Origin: Mucilaginibacter mali
Lineage (GTDB): Bacteria > Bacteroidota > Bacteroidia > Sphingobacteriales > Sphingobacteriaceae
Assembly: GCF_013283875.1 (NCBI RefSeq)
Contig: NZ_CP054139.1
Location: 4,774,001 to 4,838,000, forward strand
Reading direction: 5' to 3'
DNA length: 64,000 nucleotides
The stretch's first letter is position 1. Each line of letters starts with the position of its first letter. Under the pieces are notes generated by a model. It worked only from the letters and a program-made list of their open reading frames with translations, was not told the origin of the DNA and did not search any database. Made by a program: the position numbers and the translations under genes. Shown here one piece after another: positions 51,737 to 59,998 of this stretch.

Positions 51737-51744
51737 TAATTTTG
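51737..51744 (+). promoter_or_regulatory. -7 box of the response regulator gene
   Basis: TAATTTTG at 51737-51744 matches TAnnTTTG, 26 bp before the ATG at 51771. No good -33 box at the expected spacing. Confidence 0.45.
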
Positions 51745-51770
51745 AGAAACTACTACTACCCACATTGTCA

Positions 51771-52148
51771 ATGAGCGCTGCCGAAAAGAAGATCATCATA
51801 TTTGATGATGATGAGGATATTCTGTCCATCTGTTCTTACATACTTGCACAGCAAGGCTGGCAAGTGTTTACCTACACCGATTGTAATGATATTGCCGACC
51901 GCGTTTCGGCAGTTGACCCGGCGGTAATTTTGATGGATAACTGGATACCCGATGCAGGCGGCATTATTGCTACGCAAACCCTTAAAAACAACGAAAGCCT
52001 GAAGCGTATCCCGGTGGTATACTTCTCGGCCAACAGTGATATACAGCTACTGGCCAGCCATGCCGGCGCCGAAACCTACCTGGCCAAACCGTTTGATTTG
52101 GATGAGCTGGAGAAAGTGATCAACAGGGTGTTGCTGAAAACAGCTTGA
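51771..52148 (+). CDS. Single-domain response regulator
   Basis: A 125-residue CheY-like receiver. Acidic pocket DDDED (residues 12-16), phosphorylated Asp in VILMDNWIPDAGG (near 54), Ser/Thr in VVYFSANSD (near 82) and Lys in AETYLAKPFD (near 103) are all present, so it should be phosphorylatable. No output domain. Start taken at ATG 51771; a TTG at 51765 would add two residues. The partner kinase is not nearby. A family A repeat begins 12 bp after the stop. Confidence 0.92.
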   Translation: MSAAEKKIIIFDDDEDILSICSYILAQQGWQVFTYTDCNDIADRVSAVDPAVILMDNWIPDAGGIIATQTLKNNESLKRIPVVYFSANSDIQLLASHAGAETYLAKPFDLDELEKVINRVLLKTA

Positions 52149-52160
52149 TCTTCCCCACCA

Positions 52161-52306
52161 CGTCATTGCGGGGGTACGAAGCAATCTCTAAGGGCCTCAC
52201 CTAAATCCTCTCCAAAGGAGAGGACTTCAGAAATGCTTTTAGAACCCTCGCCTTTGGAAAGGGCAGGGTGAGGCTTCTGCAATTGCTTCGTGCCTCGCAA
52301 TTGACG
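52161..52306. repeat. Family C repeat nested inside inverted family A repeats
   Basis: The outer pair is CGTCATTGCGGGGGTACG/AAGCAATCTC (52161-52188) and its inverse GCAATTGCTTCG/TGCCTCGCAATTGACG (52279-52306). Between them lies a family C copy (CCTCACCTAAATC, CCTCTCC/GGAGAGG, CCCTCGCC/GGAAAGGGC, GGGTGAGGC; 52195-52275). It shows the same inverted A layout as the GIY-YIG unit, with a repeat in place of the gene. Confidence 0.75.
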
Positions 52307-52326
52307 ATCTGATCTTCATCCCCACA

Positions 52327-52359
52327 TTTGCATATACCCCCGCCTGCATACTATATTTG
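52327..52359 (+). promoter_or_regulatory. Probable promoter of the SprT-like gene
   Basis: TTTG (52327-52330), 21-bp spacer, TATATTTG (52352-52359): a full match to the phylum pattern. The transcript would start near 52366. Confidence 0.75.
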
Positions 52360-52409
52360 CATCCAAAGCCCTGGGAGGGGCTAAGCTTTACAGAAGCTGA
52401 AACCACAAA

Positions 52410-53027
52410 TTGGATAAAGTAAAAGTTTTAGAACGTTACATGCCGCCCGAAGCGGCACCCCTTATTGGCCGCTGGATAGACCACTTTAAATGCGAGTTTA
52501 AAATATCGCGCAACCGCGGCACCAAATTTGGCGATTACCGTCCACCTTTCGACGGCAAAGGCCACCGTATCTCTGTTAATTACGATCTGAATGCCTACGC
52601 CTTTTTGGTAACAACGGTACACGAGTTCGCGCACCTGTACACCTGGAACCAGCACCAGCACAAGGTACGCCCTCATGGCGCCGAGTGGAAGGAGAATTTC
52701 AAGAAAATGATGCAGCCCTTTTTCGAGAAGAATGTTTTCCCGAATGATGTACAGCAGGCCATCACCAAATACCTTAATAACCCGGCAGCCTCCAGTTGCT
52801 CTGACCTTAACCTGTACCGCTCGCTGCGCCGGTATGATCCGCCTAAAGAATCGGCTACGACGGTAGAGAAGCTACCCGTAAATACCTTGTTTAAATTAAA
52901 GGATGGCCGCGTTTTCCGCAAGGGCGAAAAGTTACGCAAACGGTTTAAATGCGTAGAGGTGAATACACGGCGGGTGTATTTGTTTAGCCCGGTGGCAGAG
53001 GTGGAGTTGGTGGAGGCGGCTAGTTGA
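52410..53027 (+). CDS. SprT-like zinc metalloprotease-domain protein
   Basis: A 205-residue protein of the SprT/Spartan-like group. The zinc-binding motif HEFAH is in TVHEFAHLYTWNQH (near residues 71-84), and a third ligand His is in RPHGAEWKENF near 89. The C-terminal part (about 130-200) is a small basic beta-rich domain. Start taken as TTG 52410 (MDKVKVLERYMPPEAAPL); an ATG at 52440 would cut the first ten residues. Spartan homologues degrade DNA-crosslinked proteins, but bacterial function is unclear. A strong promoter lies upstream. Confidence 0.85.
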   Translation: MDKVKVLERYMPPEAAPLIGRWIDHFKCEFKISRNRGTKFGDYRPPFDGKGHRISVNYDLNAYAFLVTTVHEFAHLYTWNQHQHKVRPHGAEWKENFKKMMQPFFEKNVFPNDVQQAITKYLNNPAASSCSDLNLYRSLRRYDPPKESATTVEKLPVNTLFKLKDGRVFRKGEKLRKRFKCVEVNTRRVYLFSPVAEVELVEAAS

Positions 53028-53040
53028 TCTCATAAATAAT

Positions 53041-53404
53041 CCCGTCCTGTTGAGTAATATAATCCCGGCGGCCTCTAATGGTTTTTATGACATGCCGATG
53101 AAAGCCCCCTCTAAATCTCCCCCAAAGGGGGAGACTTAGGCTGCACAAGCGTAAAATTCTTAAAGTCCTCCCCTTTGGGGAGGATTTAGGTGGGGCTTAA
53201 AAGCTTAACTTAATGACATTGCCCGTAGTGATGGCAATAGGTTAAGCTTAAAATTTGGCTCCGCAGGAGCAACCTGTTTATCTGCCTAATGATGGGCTAT
53301 TACCCCCCAAAGGGGGAGACTTTGGAACCCTCTCCTCTGGAGAGGGCAGGGTGAGGCTTCAGCGGAAAAACATACATGTCATTCTGAGCATAGCTCAGAA
53401 TGAC
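53041..53404. repeat. Compound repeat interrupted by a 166-bp insert
   Basis: Parts 53041-53137 and 53304-53372 are inverted copies of 36816-36912 (94 of 97 identical) and 36766-36834 (69 of 69 by eye). The word CCCCCAAAGGGGGAGACTT is shared by both parts and so stands on both sides of the insert (53119-53137 and 53304-53322). The insert holds a TCCTCCCC/GGGGAGGA hairpin (53166-53184), an AAGCTTAAC/GTTAAGCTT pair (53201-53249) and a family F palindrome GCTCC-GCA-GGAGC (53258-53270). A perfect 12-bp hairpin GTCATTCTGAGC/GCTCAGAATGAC (53378-53404, family E) closes the block. Confidence 0.85.
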
Positions 53405-53503
53405 GGGATTGGGGTGGCGGCGTTGCGATAGGCATTATTGTCAGCTATCTGTCTGAATAACACCTTGCACCAAACACCCGCCCACAGCACCACAGATTTT
53501 TAT

Positions 53504-53511
53504 TACTTTTG
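53504..53511 (+). promoter_or_regulatory. -7 box at hemH, predicted leaderless mRNA
   Basis: TACTTTTG (53504-53511) ends 6 bp before the hemH ATG at 53518, so the mRNA would begin at the start codon. This also argues against the TTG at 53509, which lies inside the box. Confidence 0.5.
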
Positions 53512-53517
53512 CAGCCA

Positions 53518-54534
53518 ATGGGCAAAAAGGGAGTTTTACTGGTAAATTTAGGCACGCCCGATAGCGCTGCCACGCCGGATGTACGCAAATATCTGAACGA
53601 GTTTTTAATGGATGGCCGGGTGATCGATATCAGCCCCGTAAGCCGCGCCATATTGGTGCGGGGGATCATTGTCCCATTCCGGGCGCCAAAATCGGCTAAG
53701 TTGTACCGCGAGATCTGGTCGGATGAGACCGGCTCTCCCCTGCTGCATTACAGCCTGATGCAACAACGCTTGCTGCAACAGCGTTTAGGCGATGAGTATA
53801 TGGTGGAGTTGGCGATGCGCTACCAAAGCCCATCGATAGAGAGTGCTCTTGAACGTTTGAAAAACGCGCTGGTGAGCGAGATCAAAGTGATCGCCCTATT
53901 CCCTCAATACGCTTCGGCCAGTACCGGTTCAGTGTATGAAAAGGTGATGAAGCTGGTAAGCCAGTGGCTTACTATTCCCAATATATCCTTCACTAACTCA
54001 TTTCACGATAACGCGCTGATGATAGAGGCCTTTGCCCAAAACGCGCAAAAGCATCAGCCCCAAACTTACGATCATATCCTGTTCAGCTTTCATGGCCTGC
54101 CGCAAAGGCAAATGGTAAAAAGCGACCATACGCATAACCATTGCTTAAAATCGGCCAATTGCTGCCAGACCCTGACTGATGCGAACAAGTTCTGCTACTC
54201 GGCGCAGTCATATGATACGGCGCGACTCATCGCCGCTAAAATGGGCATCGGCAAAGATCAATATACGGTATGCTTTCAATCGCGCCTGGGTAACGACCCA
54301 TGGGTGCAGCCTTATACCAGCCAGGTAATTGCCGATATGGCCGCGCAGGGTAAAAAGCGCCTGCTGGTATTTTGCCCCGCCTTTGTAGCCGACTGCCTTG
54401 AAACGGTTTACGAAGTATCGGTTGAGTACCACGAGGAATTTAAAGCCAAAGGCGGCGAACATGTGCAACTGGTAGAAAGCCTGAACGATAACCCACTGTT
54501 TATAGACGCTTTGGAAGAGATGGTAAAAGGCTAA
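53518..54534 (+). CDS. hemH: Ferrochelatase
   Basis: A 338-residue enzyme that inserts Fe2+ into protoporphyrin IX, the last step of haem synthesis. Marks: the N-terminal VLLVNLGTPDSAATPDVRKYL (about 6-26), YREIWSDETGSPLL near 64, FPQYASASTGSV near 128, the catalytic His in FSFHGLPQRQ near 192, and the C-terminal CPAFVADCLETVYEV near 285. Cys residues in the HNHCLKSANCC segment (near 212) resemble those binding a [2Fe-2S] cluster in some ferrochelatases, but the set is not complete by eye. Haem made here could serve KatG and cytochromes. Confidence 0.96.
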   Translation: MGKKGVLLVNLGTPDSAATPDVRKYLNEFLMDGRVIDISPVSRAILVRGIIVPFRAPKSAKLYREIWSDETGSPLLHYSLMQQRLLQQRLGDEYMVELAMRYQSPSIESALERLKNALVSEIKVIALFPQYASASTGSVYEKVMKLVSQWLTIPNISFTNSFHDNALMIEAFAQNAQKHQPQTYDHILFSFHGLPQRQMVKSDHTHNHCLKSANCCQTLTDANKFCYSAQSYDTARLIAAKMGIGKDQYTVCFQSRLGNDPWVQPYTSQVIADMAAQGKKRLLVFCPAFVADCLETVYEVSVEYHEEFKAKGGEHVQLVESLNDNPLFIDALEEMVKG

Positions 54535-54655
54535 GCTTTTATTGTTACACACCTAAAAAAGGTTAACACAATGTAACATAATTCAAGGCTTTATTTTATT
54601 TAATCAATTGATTTACAATTGATTAAATGTTTTTATCGCCTGTTTTATGTTACAT

Positions 54656-56155
54656 TCAGTTATACATGATACCTATCACTAAAAAAGCGCAACATATCAC
54701 ACTGATAATCAACAACAAAGGCCAGATAAACCGCAGCCAGGTTTTATAACTTACGTTCACCAGCGCCAGCGATGGCAGAATCAGGCCCGTAGGTGTTATA
54801 AAGCTCATAATGCCCATCCCAAAAAGGTAAGCGTTCACAATTTCGCGCCCGGGCACGCCTACCACAACCGCTAATGAGCCGAAGATAGGCATCGTCAAAA
54901 CGGCCATGCCTGATGAGGAACTGATGAACAGCGTAAACACGGTATACAGCAAAAACAAGATCACAATAAACAGCATGGGCGGCATATGCCCCACCAGTCC
55001 GGCCGAATAAAACAGGATGCTGTCGCTGATGCGGCCGTCGTTCAGGATCAACGCCACACCACGGGCTACGCCAATGATAAAGGCTACCGATAACAGCGAA
55101 CGTGCGCCATCAATAAACTGGTCGACAAACTTACCCTCGCCCAGCCGGATGATGATGGCTACCAGGATCGCCGATACCAAAAACAGGGCCGACATTTCGG
55201 GCAGCCACCATTCTTTAAACACCACACCGTATATCATCACCACAAAGGTGATGAGGAACAGGATGAGCAAGCCGCCATTTTTACGCCCAAGCGGCTCAGG
55301 CTCGCCGGCATGTACATTAGCATAAGGCGAAACCATCGCGCCCTCCAGTTTATAAATGAGCGACGCGGTTGGGTCGCGCTGCACTTTTTGAGCGTAGCGC
55401 ACAATGTACCAGATATATACGATGGTGATCACCGCGAAAACCGCGATACGCTCGTACAAGCCATCGGCCCAGTTAATCCCCGCCGCGTTCGACGCGATGA
55501 TGGTGGCGAATGGGTTGGAGAACGACGCGATATTACCCAATCCCGCCCCGCCAAAAATAACCGCCAGCGGCACCAGCAGATCGTACCCCGCAGCCATAAA
55601 CAGCGGTACCATTACGGGATAAAACACCATGCATTCCTCGGCCATGCCAAAGCTGGCCCCGCCGGCCGAGAATAGAAAAGTCATGATGATAATGAGCCAG
55701 GCCTCGCGCCCTTTCATGCGGTAACTGAGGTTGCGGATGCCCTTTTCCATGGCACCGGTTTGCTGAAACACGTTCATAAATCCGCCGATGAAAAGCACAA
55801 ACAGAATAATGTCGATGGTATCGTACAAACCCTTAATGGGCGATTCGATAATATTAACGCCTCCTTGCCCGTTACTTTTCAGGCGATGATAGCTACCCGG
55901 GATGGCCACCGGCTTGCGGATATCGCCATTCTTAAACTTGGCCAGCGGGATCTTGATCTGCAGGCTGTCCAGCGTATGCTGGGTAAAAGGCAAGCTTTTA
56001 TCGCCGTTCGCGGTGCTCATGCTGAAGCCGTTTGGGGCTATATAGCTTAACTTATTGTACTCGCCGGCGGGCAACAGCCAGGTAGCGGCGGCAGCTATCA
56101 GTATAACGATAACCAGGATGGTAATGGGCGAGGGGAGTTTTTTGAGCTTGGCCAT
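54656..56155 (-). CDS. YfcC family inner-membrane transporter
   Basis: A 499-residue transporter of the C4-dicarboxylate/arginine-ornithine-type (DcuC-like, YfcC) family. The N-terminal helix starts PSPITILVIVILIAAAATWLLPAGEYNK near residue 8; about eleven helices follow. A re-entrant hairpin motif is seen near 160-175 (SAGGASFGMAEECMVFYPVM) and another near 400-425 (FISSSSGMAVLTMPIFGSL) with LITPTGLILPSL near 450. The substrate is probably a small carboxylate or amino acid (not resolvable). Divergent from the M61 peptidase gene, single. Confidence 0.9.
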   Translation of the reverse strand: MAKLKKLPSPITILVIVILIAAAATWLLPAGEYNKLSYIAPNGFSMSTANGDKSLPFTQHTLDSLQIKIPLAKFKNGDIRKPVAIPGSYHRLKSNGQGGVNIIESPIKGLYDTIDIILFVLFIGGFMNVFQQTGAMEKGIRNLSYRMKGREAWLIIIMTFLFSAGGASFGMAEECMVFYPVMVPLFMAAGYDLLVPLAVIFGGAGLGNIASFSNPFATIIASNAAGINWADGLYERIAVFAVITIVYIWYIVRYAQKVQRDPTASLIYKLEGAMVSPYANVHAGEPEPLGRKNGGLLILFLITFVVMIYGVVFKEWWLPEMSALFLVSAILVAIIIRLGEGKFVDQFIDGARSLLSVAFIIGVARGVALILNDGRISDSILFYSAGLVGHMPPMLFIVILFLLYTVFTLFISSSSGMAVLTMPIFGSLAVVVGVPGREIVNAYLFGMGIMSFITPTGLILPSLALVNVSYKTWLRFIWPLLLIISVICCAFLVIGIMYN

Positions 56156-56203
56156 AAGTGAAAGTACAAATTATTGCGAAGATTTAACCACAGAGGCATT
56201 ATC

Positions 56204-56343
56204 GGCAATTTAACCACAAAGTTCACAAAGAAATAGCAAACTCATTAGCACAAAGAACACAGCGGCTTTTCAAATTAAATCATAGGTAACAAAGGCTTTG
56301 TGCCCTTTGCGTAAACCTTTGTGAACTTTGTGGTTAAATTGCC
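56204..56343. repeat. Long inverted repeat (27-bp perfect ends) of the ACCACAAAG type
   Basis: A perfect 27-bp inverted repeat at 56204-56230 and 56317-56343 (GGCAATTTAACCACAAAG and complement at the outer part) encloses about 85 bp with more CACAAAG/CTTTGTG words. It lies in the divergent gap between the YfcC and M61 genes and does not overlap any gene. Confidence 0.85.
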
Positions 56344-56405
56344 ACGCCGTGTTTGGTTAATTCCCACCATACCCAAATAATCCTCCTTTTTCCTAAATTG
56401 CCCCC

Positions 56406-58199
56406 ATGAAAAAATATTTGTTATTTATAACCACCTGTTTAACTATACTATTCATGAGCCATACCAGTAATGCCGCCGATAATTTGCAGATCAGCTATAC
56501 CCTTTCATTCCCCGAGGCGCAGGCCCATTATGTGGAGGTAGAGATGGATATCAGCGGCATCCACCAGCCGTTTATCGATTTAAAGATGCCGGTTTGGACG
56601 CCCGGATCGTACCTGGTGAGGGAGTACGCCAAAAACGTGGAGTCGCTGACGGCATGGAACGGCAGCACCCCGGTATCGGCCCGCAAGATCAATAAAAACA
56701 CCTGGCATGTAATGCCTGCCGGCGCGTCAAGCGTTAAGGTAAAGTACCGTGTTTATTGCTTCGAGATCTCGGTGCGCACCAGCTTTGTGAATGTGGCGCA
56801 CGGTTTTATATCAAGCGCGGGTACGTTTTTATACCCTGCGGGGATGCTGACCAACTCATCAACCATCCATATCAAGCCTTACAAAGGCTGGGATAAGGTA
56901 TCTACCAGTTTAGATATGGTGGGTAGCGATCCGTTCACCGTGCACGCGCCCAATTATGATATCCTGTACGATTCGCCTATTGAAGTGGGCAACCAGGATG
57001 TATTTGGGTTTGATGCTGCGGGTGTGAAGTATGAGGTAGCCATGTGCCTTGGCGGTAACTACGATAAGGAGCGCCTTAAAAAAGACCTGAAGAAACTGGT
57101 AGAAAAAGAGACCGAGATATTTGGTGAGAATCCTAACAAACGCTACGTTTTTATTGTACACAACTATGCCAAAGGCGGCGGCGGGTTAGAGCATTTAAGC
57201 TCGACCGTATTGGGCGCCACGCGCGATGCCTACGCTACCGAAGCCGGCTATCAACGCTTTTTGGGACTGGCCGCGCACGAGCACTTTCACCTGTGGAACG
57301 TAAAACGCCTGCGCCCGATAGCCTTAGGTCCGTTTAATTACGATGAAGAAAACTATACCACCGACCTTTGGATTGCCGAAGGCTTTACCAATTACTTTGA
57401 TAATTTGGTGATCCATCGCCTTGGTTTGTACAGCACCGAAAACTACCTGGCTACCCTTTGCGGCGATATCAACCTGATAGAAAATTCGCCGGGCAACAAG
57501 ATACAACCGCTTTACGAAGCCAGCTACGATGCCTGGATAAAGTATTATCGCCCAACCGAGAACAGCGCCAACATGAGCGTATCGTACTACAGCAAAGGAT
57601 CGGTGGCGGCCATGATGCTCGACCTGGAAATTATACAGGATAGCAAGTGCAAATACTCGCTTGATGATGTAATGAAGTATATGTATACCGAGTATTACAA
57701 AGTTAAAAAGCGCGGCTATACCGACGATGAATTTAAGCAGGGATTAGAGAAATTTGCCGGTAAAAACCTGGACGAGTTTTATAAAAAATATATCTACGGC
57801 CTGGATGCTGTTGATTATAAAAAATACCTGGGCTACGCCGGGCTTGAACTGGTTGATGACCGGGCCGGTTTAAATGAACCGTCGCTGGGCATTACGCTGG
57901 TTGCCAATATCAACAAGCCTGTGGTAGCAACCGTGCTGCGCGATGGCGCCGCCTGGGTTGACGGCCTGAATGTAAACGATGAGATCAACGCTATTGACGG
58001 ACAGCCGTTTGACCCGGCTACATCGCTGATCGGTAAAAAGGTGGGCGATAAAATTAACCTCACCATTACCCGTGATGGCCTGCCCATGAATTTGCGTATC
58101 ACCCTGCTGAAAAATACGCAGGTAAAATATCGCATTGTTAGCATCGCCAAACCATCGGCCGAACAGATTGCCGTACACGGAAAGTGGCTAAAGCAGTAA
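56406..58199 (+). CDS. M61 family glycyl aminopeptidase-like metalloprotease with PDZ domain
   Basis: A 597-residue exported peptidase with signal peptide MKKYLLFITTCLTILFMSHTSNA. The N-terminal beta-rich domain (about 30-215) is followed by the catalytic domain: zinc motif HEHFH in AAHEHFHLWNVKRLRP (near 288-303) and the downstream Glu in LWIAEGFTNYFDNL (near 322). A C-terminal PDZ domain spans about 480-575 (DGAAWVDGLNVNDEINAIDGQPF). This is the standard M61 layout. It acts in the periplasm or outside; substrates are unknown. Confidence 0.95.
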   Translation: MKKYLLFITTCLTILFMSHTSNAADNLQISYTLSFPEAQAHYVEVEMDISGIHQPFIDLKMPVWTPGSYLVREYAKNVESLTAWNGSTPVSARKINKNTWHVMPAGASSVKVKYRVYCFEISVRTSFVNVAHGFISSAGTFLYPAGMLTNSSTIHIKPYKGWDKVSTSLDMVGSDPFTVHAPNYDILYDSPIEVGNQDVFGFDAAGVKYEVAMCLGGNYDKERLKKDLKKLVEKETEIFGENPNKRYVFIVHNYAKGGGGLEHLSSTVLGATRDAYATEAGYQRFLGLAAHEHFHLWNVKRLRPIALGPFNYDEENYTTDLWIAEGFTNYFDNLVIHRLGLYSTENYLATLCGDINLIENSPGNKIQPLYEASYDAWIKYYRPTENSANMSVSYYSKGSVAAMMLDLEIIQDSKCKYSLDDVMKYMYTEYYKVKKRGYTDDEFKQGLEKFAGKNLDEFYKKYIYGLDAVDYKKYLGYAGLELVDDRAGLNEPSLGITLVANINKPVVATVLRDGAAWVDGLNVNDEINAIDGQPFDPATSLIGKKVGDKINLTITRDGLPMNLRITLLKNTQVKYRIVSIAKPSAEQIAVHGKWLKQ

Positions 58200-58299
58200 C
58201 AATGGTTAAATAATTTTCTTTTAAGATATAGATAAGCAGTACATCTTATTCATTTTCAGTAAAAAAAAAGAAAGTTCATTAAACTTTCATAAAAATATA

Positions 58300-58408
58300 T
58301 TAGTTTGGCTGCTTATTATAACGGGTCGGTATCCTTACCGGCCTAATTGTGATAAGGTTTAGGTTGAAAGTCCCTGGCGGCGAGCGCTCAGGGGCTTTTA
58401 TTTTTTAT
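58300..58408 (+). ncRNA. Candidate small RNA with two hairpins and terminator
   Basis: A -7-like box TTAGTTTG (58300-58307, 7 of 8) is followed by a GGTCGGTA/TACCGGCC hairpin (near 58324-58342) and a terminator hairpin AGTCCCTG (58369-58376) / CAGGGGCT (58389-58396) with a T-rich tail. No gene lies in the 478-bp gap. The unit is 100 bp behind the M61 stop, so it may instead be an extended 3' end of that transcript. Confidence 0.4.
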
Positions 58409-58510
58409 ACCTTTTTGCAAAATTTTAGAAGACCATTACATTTTCCAGCGGAGGGATTGTGCGATCCCCTTCCATAGCTACCGTTTACCACATCTTTTTT
58501 ATTAAAAGCA

Positions 58511-58649
58511 GTTTGTCATTTCGAACCATTGGAGGAAAGGCAATAGCGGGGCAATGGTGAGAAATCTTATACGTGCAGCCGTTCGCACGTACAAGATTTC
58601 TCCTCACACAACCGCACCATCCTTCCCATAGTTCGTCGAAATGACAAAC
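58511..58649. repeat. Family D palindromic repeat, copy 3
   Basis: Perfect 14-bp ends GTTTGTCATTTCGA (58511-58524) and TCGAAATGACAAAC (58636-58649); inner arms GAGAAATCTTATACGTG and CACGTACAAGATTTCTC. It lies 28 bp behind the DUF1080 gene stop. Confidence 0.9.
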
Positions 58650-58677
58650 GGTAAAGATGTGGGTACACGGTAGCCCT

Positions 58678-59412
58678 TCAGGGGGCCAGGGAGCTTTTTA
58701 TCATAAAGTCCTTATATTCTATCTTCATGGGCGGGCCAACGTGTACCTGTACGCCTATCAGGCCATCCATTTTGCGGTTAGCGGCATCATTGTCGGTTAC
58801 TTCGCTCATTAGTTTGCCGTTAAGGTAATGCTTCAGGCTGTTGCCTTTGGCTACAATGCGCAACTCGTTCCAACCATCGTAGTTGATGCTTTTTAGCAAT
58901 TCTTCTTTGGTGCCGAGCGAATCGGTTACACGTTGCTTCCCATTCTCTATCACTGTCCGTTGGCCTCGTAATGCCAAAAACTGCCGGCCACGCTCTTCAT
59001 AGTTCTGGCCGGAATAACGGGGATAGCCCAGGTTGTATTTGTCTTTTCCATCAATATCGGCCTGGTAGCCTTTCAGGGCATAAGGAAGGCTATCAACCCG
59101 TACGCTGCGGTAGTTAATACCACTGTTCCCTTTAGCCGATATGCGATAACTTACCTTTAGTTCAAAATCGGCGGGCTGGCCGCCCTTCCATATCAGGAAG
59201 GTATTTACCTTTAAAATAGTCTCGGGAGTTACCTCGCCAATGATCTCCCCATTTTCGGCACGCCAGTATTTGGGGTCGCCCTCCCAGCCGTTCAGGGTTT
59301 TACCATCAAACATCGGTTTAAAGCCATTGTCTTTTTGCTGGGCGATGGTTAAGCCGGGTAACAACAGCAATATAGCTGCAATTAGCATCTTGAAAGTCTT
59401 GGTCTTTATCAT
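58678..59412 (-). CDS. DUF1080 (3-keto-disaccharide hydrolase-like) exported protein
   Basis: A 244-residue exported protein with signal MIKTKTFKMLIAAILLLLPGLTIAQ. The DUF1080 concanavalin-like domain starts with GFKPMFDGKTLNGWEGDPKYW (near 30-50), followed by LKVSYRISAKGNSGINYRSV and GYQADIDGKDKYNLGYPRY. Family members include 3-keto-disaccharide hydrolases acting with glucose 3-dehydrogenases. No such partner gene is near, so the substrate is open. Single gene. Confidence 0.9.
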   Translation of the reverse strand: MIKTKTFKMLIAAILLLLPGLTIAQQKDNGFKPMFDGKTLNGWEGDPKYWRAENGEIIGEVTPETILKVNTFLIWKGGQPADFELKVSYRISAKGNSGINYRSVRVDSLPYALKGYQADIDGKDKYNLGYPRYSGQNYEERGRQFLALRGQRTVIENGKQRVTDSLGTKEELLKSINYDGWNELRIVAKGNSLKHYLNGKLMSEVTDNDAANRKMDGLIGVQVHVGPPMKIEYKDFMIKSSLAP

Positions 59413-59493
59413 AAAGGCAATATTGGATGCCTAAAGATGGCGACATTTTATTTCACAGCAGTCATGTACTGTAGGGTTGTTGCTTGCTGTGCT

Positions 59494-59865
59494 CTACTTC
59501 TTCTTTTCCGCCAATTTCTGCGCAATCTCCGCAACTTTAAACTGCACCATACGGCTTATCAACGCTCCGGGCAGGGGCTGGGTTAAAGGAAACTGCACCG
59601 ACCCCTTGGCATTTTTATACACCGATATCTCCTTTTGAAAAGCCGCGATGCCCGATGAGCCCGGGTAAAAGCCGATATGCCTTTCGTAACCTGCAAACCA
59701 AACCAGCATTTTGCCATGCAGCTTAAAAGCAGGCATGCTATAGCTGATCACCTCTGTTGCGCCCGGCGCGGCTTGCGGGATGATCTGCCGCATTTGCTGC
59801 AACAATTCCTGCGTATGTTGGGGAAAGGTGCGGATATAATCGTTGTGGTCGATCGGTTTGGCCAT
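59494..59865 (-). CDS. DUF1801 (iron chaperone/YdhG-like) protein
   Basis: A 123-residue cytoplasmic protein. I start at the ATG at 59865 (MAKPIDHNDYIRTFPQ); an earlier in-frame start at 59916 adds 17 unlikely residues. The DUF1801 pattern is clear: QHTQELLQQMRQIIPQAAPGATEVISYSMPAFKLHGKMLVWFAGYERHIGFYPGSSG, running from about 16 to 72 and including the ISYSMPAF and YERHIGFYP motifs. The family is linked to YdhG and a B. subtilis frataxin-like protein; role uncertain. Divergent from the DUF4175 gene. Confidence 0.9.
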   Translation of the reverse strand: MAKPIDHNDYIRTFPQHTQELLQQMRQIIPQAAPGATEVISYSMPAFKLHGKMLVWFAGYERHIGFYPGSSGIAAFQKEISVYKNAKGSVQFPLTQPLPGALISRMVQFKVAEIAQKLAEKKK

Positions 59866-59929
59866 GGTGTTTGGTTTTGATGTTTTGAAGATAGGGAAGA
59901 AATGGGTGAGGTGCAAGTATATCGTAAAC

Positions 59930-59998
59930 GTTGCCTACGGCCGGAGGCCGGGAAATAGTTGCCACCCGGCTGGAGCCGGGCGGCGGCGACAATCTTCT
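59930..59998. repeat. GC-rich hairpins upstream of the DUF4175 gene
   Basis: GGCCGGAGGCCGGG and ACCCGGCTGGAGCCGGGCGG are two adjacent hairpin-forming words, a dispersed-repeat type. The rest of the gap to 60133 is AT-rich and holds no recognised promoter. Confidence 0.55.
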
